Assembly: GCF_013623905.1 (NCBI RefSeq)
Contig: NZ_JABKDD010000001.1
Span: 186,001-250,000 of the forward strand
Length of the DNA stretch: 64,000 nucleotides
Direction: 5' to 3'
Source: Brevibacterium sediminis
GTDB taxonomy: Bacteria > Actinomycetota > Actinomycetes > Actinomycetales > Brevibacteriaceae
Shown here one piece after another: positions 36,431-46,005 of this stretch (positions within the stretch are counted from its first letter, which is position 1; each line of letters begins with the position of its first letter). The position numbers and the translations under genes are program-made. The notes under the pieces were generated by a model, which was given only the letters and a program-made list of their open reading frames with translations, was not told the DNA's origin and did not search any database.

Positions 36431-36500
36431 CCAATTACTACCTGACGGCGGCCCAGCAACCTCGCGCGAGGTTGCTGGGCCGCCGTCAGGTAGCAATTGG
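36431..36500. terminator. 70-bp near-perfect palindrome after hpf
   Basis: The two 35-nt halves are complementary except for one A/C position near the outer end, centred on CTCGCGCGAG (36465/36466). It starts at the hpf stop and runs into the YcaQ promoter. There is no T-tract. It is the strongest hairpin in the window and likely the hpf terminator. Confidence 0.8.
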
Positions 36501-36504
36501 GGTA

Positions 36505-36510
36505 TAGCGT
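36505..36510 (+). promoter_or_regulatory. -10 hexamer of the YcaQ-family gene
   Basis: TAGCGT ends 6 nt before ATG 36517, again a leaderless arrangement. The matching -35 position falls inside the palindrome at 36431-36500. TTGGGGTAT occurs twice, at 36497-36505 and just before the ATG. Confidence 0.4.
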
Positions 36511-36516
36511 TGGGGT

Positions 36517-37758
36517 ATGCAGAGGATGACACGTGCCGCGGCCCGCAGGACGGCGATCGCGGCAACGGGACTGGACCGACCGCGACCGGTGAAGGTCACC
36601 GCCCGACACCTCAAGAAGGTCTTCGCCACCCTGGGACTGACCCAGATCGACTCAGTCGCCCGAGTCGTCCGATCCCACTATCTGCCCTTCTACTCTCGCC
36701 TGGGTCCCTACCCGCGGGAGACCCTCGACCGCCTCTTCTACTCTTCTCCGCGCATGGGCGTCGAGTACTGGGCACACGCCGCGGCCTTCGTGCCGCCGCA
36801 GACATGGAAGCACTTCGCCCGCGCCCACAGCGAATGGTGGCGCAACGACTTCGGACAGCGCCACCCGGAGACCGGGGAGGAGTTCCGAAACCTCCAGACT
36901 CGCGTCCTCACCGCCCTGTCCACCCGGCCGATGACGGCACGTGAAGTCGCCGAGGTGGTCGACCACGATCTGCCGGAGATCCACCGCGGACATTGGGGCT
37001 GGAATCCCAGCCAGGTGAAAGTCGCTCTCGAAGCGCTGTTCGCCGGTGGAGTCATCAGCGCCTCGGGACGCAACGACCACTTCGAACGCATCTATGCCCT
37101 GGCCCGTGACGTCTCACCCCAGCTGCCGCAGCTGCCATTGAATTACGGGCCGCCGGAGGATCCTCGGCTGGGGCTGGACCCGAATGCGGAGCTTCCACGC
37201 GGAATATCCGGGGTCGAAAACAATGTCTACGAACTCACCCGTATCGCGGCACGTGCCCTGGGGATCTCCCGGTCCGAGGACATCGCCGACTACTTTCGGC
37301 AGCGGCGGGCACCGACCGACGCCGCCATCACCGAACTCGTCGCCTCAGGAGAGCTGCGCGAAGTCGACGTCGAAGGTGTCCCCGCCTTGAAATGGCATGA
37401 GGCTCGGACTCCGCGCACCGTGAATGCCCGAGCGTTGCTGGCGCCGTTCGACCCCTTGGTCTTCTACCGACCGCGCATCGAATGGCTCTTCGACTTCCAC
37501 TACCGCATCGAGATCTACACCCCGGCGGCCAAGCGTGTGCACGGCTACTACGTCACTCCGTTCCTCCTCGGTGATCGCCTCGTCGGGCGAGTCGACCTGC
37601 ACAGGGATCGGGCGGCGGGCATCCTGCGTGCTCACCAGGTGACATGGGAGCCGGGGGAGGAGCACATCACCGAGCTGACGGACGAGCTCATGACGATGGC
37701 TGCGTGGCTGGGCCTGACCGCCGTGGACCTCGAAGGTACTCACCTGCCATTAAGCTAG
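36517..37758 (+). CDS. YcaQ/AlkX-family DNA glycosylase (HTH_42)
   Basis: The 413-residue winged-helix protein belongs to the AlkZ/YcaQ family, whose members excise alkylated bases and unhook interstrand crosslinks. The N-terminal ARHLKKVFATLGLTQIDSVA carries the QxD-type catalytic motif (QID), which marks the YcaQ/AlkX subfamily rather than the QxQ AlkZ type. VEYWAHAAAFVP and LLAPFDPLVFYRPRIEWLFDF are conserved. Starts at ATG 36517 directly after the hpf palindrome. Substrate preference is inferred from family only. Confidence 0.87.
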   Translation: MQRMTRAAARRTAIAATGLDRPRPVKVTARHLKKVFATLGLTQIDSVARVVRSHYLPFYSRLGPYPRETLDRLFYSSPRMGVEYWAHAAAFVPPQTWKHFARAHSEWWRNDFGQRHPETGEEFRNLQTRVLTALSTRPMTAREVAEVVDHDLPEIHRGHWGWNPSQVKVALEALFAGGVISASGRNDHFERIYALARDVSPQLPQLPLNYGPPEDPRLGLDPNAELPRGISGVENNVYELTRIAARALGISRSEDIADYFRQRRAPTDAAITELVASGELREVDVEGVPALKWHEARTPRTVNARALLAPFDPLVFYRPRIEWLFDFHYRIEIYTPAAKRVHGYYVTPFLLGDRLVGRVDLHRDRAAGILRAHQVTWEPGEEHITELTDELMTMAAWLGLTAVDLEGTHLPLS

Positions 37759-37812
37759 GGGCTATACAGTCGTTCGAGTCGTTGTCCGGCAGACATGCCG
37801 ATTAGGAGAAAA

Positions 37813-40497
<2,685 letters not shown>

Positions 40498-40515
40498 TTC
40501 CGAGCCGACAGCGGC

Positions 40516-40986
40516 TCACATCGTCTGCAGCGCAGTCAGCGTCCACCGGGTGGTGAGCAGTTCCAAGCGGACTGCCACCGCCCGGACGCGATTTGCGGCG
40601 GCGACGATGACTGTGACCTCGGCGATCTCGGGGCTGATCTGGCAGACGTGCGCCGTTCCCGGCCGCACCGTCCGCGTTCCGGGCACGGTCGCCCTGTGGG
40701 GTGCCACCTCGGCGCGCAGCTGACAGCGGTGGTCGATCTTCGCCAGCAGCTCCGGTTGGACCCATCGGGCGATCGTCTCGCTGCGTCTGACGCCGGAGAG
40801 GACTTCGAGGCAGGCTACCGCCAACGAGGTGGCCGTGGCCGCGATCCGCGCCCGGTCGTCCGCGATTTCCAGGCCCCGGACCTGCCCGCTGACCCGGCGA
40901 TTCTGCGATTCCGTGGACGACGCTGCGACCTCTCGCCGAGGCGGTGCCGACGCCTGCGGCCGAGTGAGGGTGAGTGGGGCGGTCAT
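40516..40986 (-). CDS. Rv3235 family protein
   Basis: A 156-residue protein with a disordered Thr/Pro-rich N-terminus and a C-terminal alpha/beta domain ending in the family pattern ARVVAVRLELLTTRWTLTAL-like (here VRAVAVRLELLTTRW). It also has the VCQISPEIAEVTVIVAAANRVRA segment. The family is found beside secA in Actinobacteria and has no known function. ATG 40986 overlaps the LysM gene stop by 4 nt, so translation is coupled. It converges with secA across 18 bp. Confidence 0.8.
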   Translation of the reverse strand: MTAPLTLTRPQASAPPRREVAASSTESQNRRVSGQVRGLEIADDRARIAATATSLAVACLEVLSGVRRSETIARWVQPELLAKIDHRCQLRAEVAPHRATVPGTRTVRPGTAHVCQISPEIAEVTVIVAAANRVRAVAVRLELLTTRWTLTALQTM

Positions 40987-41885
40987 TTCTGAATCTCCAA
41001 TCTCTGACCTGCGATGATGAGGCTCGGATCGGGTCCGATGGTGTCCTCATTGGCGGCATAGACGTGCGCGACGAGCTGGGGGATCTCTTCTGGGGTCTCG
41101 GCCAGATCGGCAGCTATCGACCACAGGCTCTCCCCTTGAGCCACAACATGTGTGGCGGTTCCAGGATCCGGAGGCTCGGCGGCAGAGTCACTGTAGCCTG
41201 GCTCATTCGGCTCCCTGCTGTGGTCGGATTCGCCTGACCTGTCGGATTCGCCGGGCCCCTCCATCGGCCCGTCCGACGGCCGGTCGGTCGGTGGTGCTGA
41301 AGGCGCTCTGTCTGCGGGAGGTTCTGTGGGCCAGCCGGGATCGGGCGGGCGGACTCGGTCGGGTGGCTCGGATTCCTTACGCGGCTTGGAACCGTCTGGC
41401 GGCTGCTCATCCTGAGACCGTCCCGCATGGTCGGATGGGTCCGCAGAGCTCTGATCATCGTCGATCGTCGGCCAGCCGGGGTCGGCAGGGGCGGACGGAG
41501 TATGCGCAGACGGCGCAGCGACGGAAGGAGCCTGTGCGGACGATGCGGGGTCAGGGCCGGGACCAGCGAGCGGTGCTGCTTGAGCGGAGTGGACCACGAG
41601 GCCGGCAGAGACGATGGCAAGAACACTCGACGCGAGTATCCGGGGCATTGCCTTGACGACCAATCCGGCAAGCGCCGACCGGAAACGGCCGGTGGGAAGG
41701 CCCTGCAGCAGCAGGGCCAGCAGAGAGATGAGTCCGATCCGTGCGAACAGGAGCGATCCGGTGCCGATGATGACGATGACGACGACGTCGCTGGTCGTCC
41801 ACGGCTGAGGAAGCCGCTCCCACGCAGCGGCGAACGAACCGAGCAGGAGCAGCCACGAACTCGCACATGCGATCAAGAGATACAT
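40983..41885 (-). CDS. LysM-domain membrane protein
   Basis: A 300-residue protein with two to three hydrophobic segments in residues 1-100 (LLIACASSWLLLLGSFAAAW; VVVIVIIGTGSLLFARIGLI; a third near 85-100). A long Pro/Ser/Asp-rich linker of ~130 residues follows. It ends in a LysM domain (THVVAQGESLWSIAADLAE through PSLIIAGQRLEIQK), so it probably places a LysM module at the peptidoglycan on a flexible arm. ATG 41885 has GGAGG. Operon with the Rv3235-family gene. Confidence 0.88.
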   Translation of the reverse strand: MYLLIACASSWLLLLGSFAAAWERLPQPWTTSDVVVIVIIGTGSLLFARIGLISLLALLLQGLPTGRFRSALAGLVVKAMPRILASSVLAIVSAGLVVHSAQAAPLAGPGPDPASSAQAPSVAAPSAHTPSAPADPGWPTIDDDQSSADPSDHAGRSQDEQPPDGSKPRKESEPPDRVRPPDPGWPTEPPADRAPSAPPTDRPSDGPMEGPGESDRSGESDHSREPNEPGYSDSAAEPPDPGTATHVVAQGESLWSIAADLAETPEEIPQLVAHVYAANEDTIGPDPSLIIAGQRLEIQK

Positions 41886-42034
41886 CTAGACATCCTCCAT
41901 TGGATATTGAACATAATGATGCCGTTAGATGTTATTTGGTGTCAATGGGTCAGCTCTAACTACATGACTGTAGTTCGGTGCGTCTTCATTTCAAGTCTTG
42001 AAAGTGGACTACAGCTGGGGCAGGCTTGGCGATT

Positions 42035-42550
42035 ATGGACGATCGGATCGATGCACTACTGGCGGATATCGAAGCCGCCGACGCGGCAGCGCAGGCGCAC
42101 GTCAGGAGAGGCGAATTCGGTGACGAGGTGTCCGGTCAGGCGGCCGAGAGGACTCTGCTCGAACGGATGCGCGGGGCGCTGGGATCGACGGTGCAGGTGA
42201 CGATGCCGGATCGGGATATCACGGGGACGGCGTGCTTCCTCGGTCGGAACATCATCGTCCTCGCCGGCGTCGAAGTCTCCGTCATTGCAATCAGGGCTGT
42301 CCGCGGATTCAGGCTGACCACGAGAGTGCATCGATTCGACGCTGGCGGGCTGGAGAGATTGGGCCTGGGATCGGCGCTGCGCCGCTGGTCAGCCGCCTAT
42401 GAAGAGGTGTCGATCGATGTCGCGGACCGTGCGGGCAACATTCGGGGGCGATGCGCGCTCGTTGCTTCCGACTATGTCGAAATCGCTGGCAGGATCATTC
42501 CCTTCGCGGCGATCAACGCCGTCCACGCCCGGACGAATCCCTTCGGATGA
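42035..42550 (+). CDS. Hypothetical protein with two similar small-barrel halves
   Basis: A 171-residue cytoplasmic protein without a named family that I recognise. After a helical start (DRIDALLADIEAADAAAQ) there are two similar segments: GSTVQVTMPDRDITGTACFL...IAIRAVRGF (about 52-92) and EEVSIDVADRAGNIRGRCAL...IPFAAINAVH (about 120-165). Each reads like a five-stranded SH3/Lsm-like barrel. It diverges from the LysM gene and converges on the HTH gene. TTG 42026 is an alternative start. Similar genes sit in this position in other Micrococcales, from memory. Confidence 0.65.
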   Translation: MDDRIDALLADIEAADAAAQAHVRRGEFGDEVSGQAAERTLLERMRGALGSTVQVTMPDRDITGTACFLGRNIIVLAGVEVSVIAIRAVRGFRLTTRVHRFDAGGLERLGLGSALRRWSAAYEEVSIDVADRAGNIRGRCALVASDYVEIAGRIIPFAAINAVHARTNPFG

Positions 42551-42587
42551 CTCGTCCATGATGGAGATCAGAGCCGAAGCGAGTGGG

Positions 42588-42809
42588 TCAGTCCTCGATA
42601 GAACCGGTCTTGATCTGGTACTCGGTGCGCTCGTACATGCGCTGGATATACGCTTCGATCTCGGACTTCTCGACACGCCACTGGCCGCGCCCTCCGACTT
42701 TGATGGCGCGGAGATCGCCGGAGCGGACCAGGGCCCGAGCCTGTGCGATCGAGACATTGAGCAGCTCGGCCACATCGGTCAGCGGCAGGAAGCGACTTTC
42801 GACGGCCAT
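42588..42809 (-). CDS. Helix-turn-helix excisionase/BldC-like DNA-binding protein
   Basis: A 73-residue MerR-type winged-helix protein: FLPLTDVAELLNVSIAQARALVRSGDLRAIKVGGRGQWRV, then a C-terminal helix EIEAYIQRMYERTEYQIKTG. The size and fold match BldC-like regulators rather than phage excisionases, and no phage genes are near. ATG 42809 has GGGAG upstream. An in-frame ATG 42881 would add 24 residues translated from the direct repeats at 42832-42860, so I prefer the shorter form. It is divergent from the SAF-ATPase genes and may control them. Confidence 0.85.
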   Translation of the reverse strand: MAVESRFLPLTDVAELLNVSIAQARALVRSGDLRAIKVGGRGQWRVEKSEIEAYIQRMYERTEYQIKTGSIED

Positions 42810-42831
42810 GAGGTGTCTTCTCCCATTCCAA

Positions 42832-42860
42832 ATGTCCATCTGCCACCAGATGTCCATCTG
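42832..42860. repeat. Direct repeats upstream of the HTH gene
   Basis: ATGTCCATCTG occurs at 42832-42842 and 42850-42860, an 18-bp period. The pair is flanked by CCAAATG (42828-42834) and CATTTGG (42871-42877), an inverted pair. Location between the divergent HTH and SAF genes suggests operator sites. Confidence 0.5.
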
Positions 42861-42968
42861 CTTGTTGGTGCATTTGGCCAAAAACCTTGCTTTGGCATCA
42901 TTTGATGCCCAATATTATCACTGAGAAGCAGTTTCTGTCAGCGAAACTTCTGCGAATCTGGAGATGCA

Positions 42969-43616
42969 ATGGAGCTCTCGAAAAGAATCCGACGCCCCCG
43001 CTGGACCGATGCGCGCCTCCTCGTCGGTGCGATGCTCGTCGTCCTCGCGGTCGTCGGAACCTACCTGCTCGTCACCTCGGCGAACTCGACCACCCGGGTC
43101 TGGGCGAGCGCACGCGCACTCGTCCCCGGTGAGATCCTCGAACCGGCCGACCTCACAGTGGCCGAGGTCAATCTCGCCGATCTCGGCAGGAAGTATCTCT
43201 CTGCCGATTCCGAGCTGCCGACGAATACGAGCGTGCGCAGCGTCGTGGCGGCAGGCGAACTGCTGGCTGCCTCGGCGGTGGCGCCAGTGTCAGAACTCGA
43301 GGGGCGAGTCGTAGCCATCGACATCGCCGGCTCAGTCCCGAGCGTCGTCGACTCGGGCAGCCTCGTCGACGTCTGGGCCCAGCCGGAGCAGAACGGGCTC
43401 GACGATGACGGCTCACCGCCGGAGCAGATCGTCGATTCGGCCCCGGTCGCTCATATCAATCGAGATGTAGGCAGCTTCGGGGCAGGTGACGGCGCCCGCA
43501 TCGAAGTGTTCGTCGGCTCGGTGGACCTGCCCGGCGTGCTTGCCGCACTCGACGGACGCAGTGTGCTCTCCGTGGTCGGTGCCCCGTCCGTTCCTGCCGA
43601 TGAAAGCGAGCAGTGA
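42969..43616 (+). CDS. SAF-domain protein, CpaB/RcpC-like
   Basis: A 215-residue protein with one membrane helix (residues 18-38) and an extracytoplasmic SAF domain (WASARALVPGEILEPADLTVAEV, then SVVAAGELLAASAV). This is the CpaB/FlgA-type fold used in pilus and flagellar assembly. GGAG precedes ATG 42969. It overlaps the downstream CpaE/TadZ-like ATPase gene, a CpaB+CpaE pairing reminiscent of Tad pili, but no pilin, secretin or CpaF gene is here. Role unknown. Confidence 0.82.
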   Translation: MELSKRIRRPRWTDARLLVGAMLVVLAVVGTYLLVTSANSTTRVWASARALVPGEILEPADLTVAEVNLADLGRKYLSADSELPTNTSVRSVVAAGELLAASAVAPVSELEGRVVAIDIAGSVPSVVDSGSLVDVWAQPEQNGLDDDGSPPEQIVDSAPVAHINRDVGSFGAGDGARIEVFVGSVDLPGVLAALDGRSVLSVVGAPSVPADESEQ

Positions 43617-44893
43617 TGACGCAGGTCCTGCTGGCGGTCGACTTCGAATACGACCTCATCCTCTTCGAGCTGCTCAGCGAGATCGACGACGTCACGATCG
43701 TCGCCCGCCCCGCCGACGAGGTGGAGTTGCTGGCACACTGCCGCACCGGCGGAGCCGATGTCGTCATCATCGGCCGCTACTTTCCCGGCCTCGACGCGGA
43801 GGTGGTTGCCGCGATCACGGCCTCCGGTGCGAAGGTGCTCGGATTCGGCGACGACGCGCACGCCCTCGAAGCAGTCGGCATCAGCGCCGTCGTCGCAACG
43901 GACGCCGACCCGACGACGATGGCCGCGGCGATCGACGACCTCCGTGCCTCCACCGTGGTCCCGCCGCGTCCGATGTCGCCGCCGGGGCCGGTCGGGGGAG
44001 CGGGAATGATCATCACGGTCTGGGGGACCGGTTCGTCGCCCGGACGCACTCTCACTGCCGTCAACCTCGCTGATCAGGCCTCCCGTCAGGGCAAGCGCAG
44101 CGTCGTCGTCGACGCTGACACGGTTTCCGGCATGGTCGCGTCCACCCTCGGGCTGACAGAGGAATCTTCGCATCTGGCCAGCCTCTGCCGGTCGCAGTCT
44201 GACCCGGCGGGGCGATTCGGCGCGCATGCGGTGCCGCATGCATCGATCGGTGAGAGCTTCCATGCGGTGACCGGGCTGACTCGGCCCGAGCGGTGGCCGG
44301 AGATCCGCGCCTCCGTCCTCGAGGCTGTGCTCAAACGCCTGGCCAAGGTCTACGACGTCGTCATCGTCGACGTCAGCGACCGCATCGATCCCGATGACGA
44401 GCTCGCCGACCCCTTCTACGACCGCCACTGCGCCACCCGTGCCGCGCTCGAGGCCGCCGATATCGTGCTCGTCCTCGCAGCAGGGGAGCCGATCGGCCTA
44501 CAGCGACTGGTCAAACTCCTCGGCACACCACGGGCCGAGGCGGTGCGCGAGAAGATGCGGCTGGTGATCACGAAGGTGCGCCCGAGTGCGGTCGGCCATC
44601 CCGCTGAGACACGGATCAGTGAAGTCCTCGACCGATTCGCCCGGATCACTCCGGACTTCATTCTCAGAGATGACCGGCCCACGGCCGATGCGGCGATGCT
44701 CGCCGGCCACACCCTGCACGAGCAGAATCCCCGGTCCGTCCTCGTCGGGGACCTCGCGGCGATGATCGACGAGCTGCTGCCGGGTCGCCGCCGTTCCCGC
44801 AGATCCGTCGGAGGCCGTGACCGTCGCGGCGCCGGCCGCCGCGGACGCCCGCAGAAAGTCAGGGTGAGCCAGGGGAGCGGACCACAGGACTAG
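43616..44893 (+). CDS. TadZ/CpaE-like P-loop ATPase with atypical Walker A
   Basis: A 425-residue protein. Residues 1-115 resemble a degenerate receiver domain, and a MinD/ParA-like ATPase starts near 131 with ITVWGTGSSPGRTLTAVNLA. In the usual deviant Walker A (KGGxGKT) the signature lysine and the GK lysine are both replaced (Gly/Thr and Arg). VVVDADTVSG and VIVDVSDRIDPDDE are the later switch-like segments. This layout matches TadZ/CpaE localisation factors. A TGATG overlap couples it to the SAF gene (GTG 43613 is an alternative). The C-terminus is Arg-rich. Confidence 0.8.
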   Translation: MTQVLLAVDFEYDLILFELLSEIDDVTIVARPADEVELLAHCRTGGADVVIIGRYFPGLDAEVVAAITASGAKVLGFGDDAHALEAVGISAVVATDADPTTMAAAIDDLRASTVVPPRPMSPPGPVGGAGMIITVWGTGSSPGRTLTAVNLADQASRQGKRSVVVDADTVSGMVASTLGLTEESSHLASLCRSQSDPAGRFGAHAVPHASIGESFHAVTGLTRPERWPEIRASVLEAVLKRLAKVYDVVIVDVSDRIDPDDELADPFYDRHCATRAALEAADIVLVLAAGEPIGLQRLVKLLGTPRAEAVREKMRLVITKVRPSAVGHPAETRISEVLDRFARITPDFILRDDRPTADAAMLAGHTLHEQNPRSVLVGDLAAMIDELLPGRRRSRRSVGGRDRRGAGRRGRPQKVRVSQGSGPQD

Positions 44894-44896
44894 GAT
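44891..44896 (+). promoter_or_regulatory. -10 hexamer of the DUF6912 gene
   Basis: TAGGAT includes the stop codon of the preceding ATPase gene and ends 7 nt before ATG 44904. It could drive a leaderless internal transcript. The spacer GAGGGGC also resembles a ribosome-binding site for readthrough mRNA. Confidence 0.35.
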
Positions 44897-44903
44897 GAGG
44901 GGC

Positions 44904-45380
44904 ATGGCCATTCGCTGCTACATTCCCACCACCCTGACCGCGCTGCGTTCGACGCTGACCGACGTCCGCGCCGTCGCCCCCGACGCTCAGGGGCGCCGTC
45001 TGCGCGGTGAGGAGTTCGAATCCGCTGAATTCGACGCCATGTGCATCGCCGCGGCACTGGCCGCGAACGCAGTGTTCGCTCCTGCTGAAGCCGAGACCGG
45101 CACCGAGGCGGCTCCCGAGCGGCGTGTCATCGTGGCCTATGACGCCCCAGAGTCCAGCCCGGCCGCGCCGCTGACCGAAGGCTTCGAGCTCATCACCCTT
45201 GCCGATGTCGACATGGTCCGGATTGCGAGCTTCCACCTCGACGAGGACGCCGTCTGGGATGAGGCGGTGCAGCTGGCCGAGGACACGGACTCCAGTGCAG
45301 CCGAGGACCACCTCGGCGCTTCCGATCTGCTGTGGTACGACTCTTCCGAACTGGAACAGCTGCTCGGCGACCAGGCCTGA
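44904..45380 (+). CDS. DUF6912 family protein
   Basis: A 158-residue acidic cytoplasmic protein opening with the family signature IRCYIPTTLTALRSTL, followed by RVIVAYDAP and DLLWYDSSELEQLL near the end. DUF6912 is actinobacterial and uncharacterised. It lies 10 nt after the TadZ-like gene and converges with DUF2505. ATG 44904 (rather than 44895) fits the family start. Confidence 0.82.
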   Translation: MAIRCYIPTTLTALRSTLTDVRAVAPDAQGRRLRGEEFESAEFDAMCIAAALAANAVFAPAEAETGTEAAPERRVIVAYDAPESSPAAPLTEGFELITLADVDMVRIASFHLDEDAVWDEAVQLAEDTDSSAAEDHLGASDLLWYDSSELEQLLGDQA

Positions 45381-45399
45381 ACCGACGCCGGCCCCGGGA

Positions 45400-45864
45400 T
45401 CAGGCGGATTCGAAGCGGCGCAGCCGGTCGCTCAGGCGCTTCTCCAGGATCGGGACCACAGCCTGTTCGATCATTGCGCCGAACATCGGGATCGACGAGC
45501 TGATCTCGGCATGAGCGGCCAGCTTCGTCACTGACTCGGCCTCGCGCAGTTCGAGGACCGCATCGATCTCGACGGGGACGCCTGCGGCGCGTGCGGACAT
45601 GCGGATCTCGGCATCATCACCGAGGACATCCCCGGGAATCATGTACACCTCGACCAGCACGGTGTTGTCGGGAAGCCGAGAGGCCAGAGCCGATGGAAGC
45701 TCGGCCTTGGGCATCGGGGTCCGCACGGTCATCTCCGTGTCGGGGTCGATGTATTCGGCACTGGCCTCGGAACCGAGCTTCTCCCACACGCCGGGGTCGG
45801 CGAGTTTGGCCAAGAATGTCGACAGATCAACCGAATATTCATGATTGAGAGTCAGAGATCGCAT
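45400..45864 (-). CDS. DUF2505 domain protein
   Basis: A 154-residue START/SRPBCC-like protein: MRSLTLNHEYSVDLSTFLAKLADPGVWEKL, then alternating strands and the C-terminal helix AMIEQAVVPILEKRLSDRL. DUF2505 proteins are predicted to bind lipids or other hydrophobic ligands. ATG 45864 has GGAG upstream; the frame extends 43 codons further without support. It converges with DUF6912 across 19 bp. Confidence 0.88.
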   Translation of the reverse strand: MRSLTLNHEYSVDLSTFLAKLADPGVWEKLGSEASAEYIDPDTEMTVRTPMPKAELPSALASRLPDNTVLVEVYMIPGDVLGDDAEIRMSARAAGVPVEIDAVLELREAESVTKLAAHAEISSSIPMFGAMIEQAVVPILEKRLSDRLRRFESA

Positions 45865-45937
45865 AGCTCCAGTTTGCCAGCGAATGAACGGTACTTCACC
45901 GTAGGCCGCTCGGCGTGCCTTTCTCGATATTTGGGCA

Positions 45938-45943
45938 TAGTGT
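45938..45943 (+). promoter_or_regulatory. Putative -10 hexamer upstream of gdh
   Basis: TAGTGT ends 5 nt before ATG 45949, which begins an 8-codon frame. The gdh leader would be about 55 nt. Confidence 0.35.
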
Positions 45944-45948
45944 GGGGA

Positions 45949-45975
45949 ATGACGATTCGGCGTCGAATCGCGTGA
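45949..45975 (+). CDS. Possible 8-residue leader peptide (MTIRRRIA) before gdh
   Basis: ATG 45949 to TGA 45973-45975 encodes MTIRRRIA with three consecutive arginines. It is placed correctly for leaderless initiation and ends 30 nt before the gdh start. A GATTCG/CGAATC hairpin (45954-45969) lies inside it. It may be chance; translation is unproven. Confidence 0.2.
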   Translation: MTIRRRIA

Positions 45976-46005
45976 CGAATGCTCGTTGATCATAGAGGTG
46001 AAACA

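Noticed and set aside
42588-42881. Longer HTH protein starting at ATG 42881
   Set aside because: The extra 24 residues are the translation of direct repeats that better fit an operator. The family normally starts near MAVESRF.
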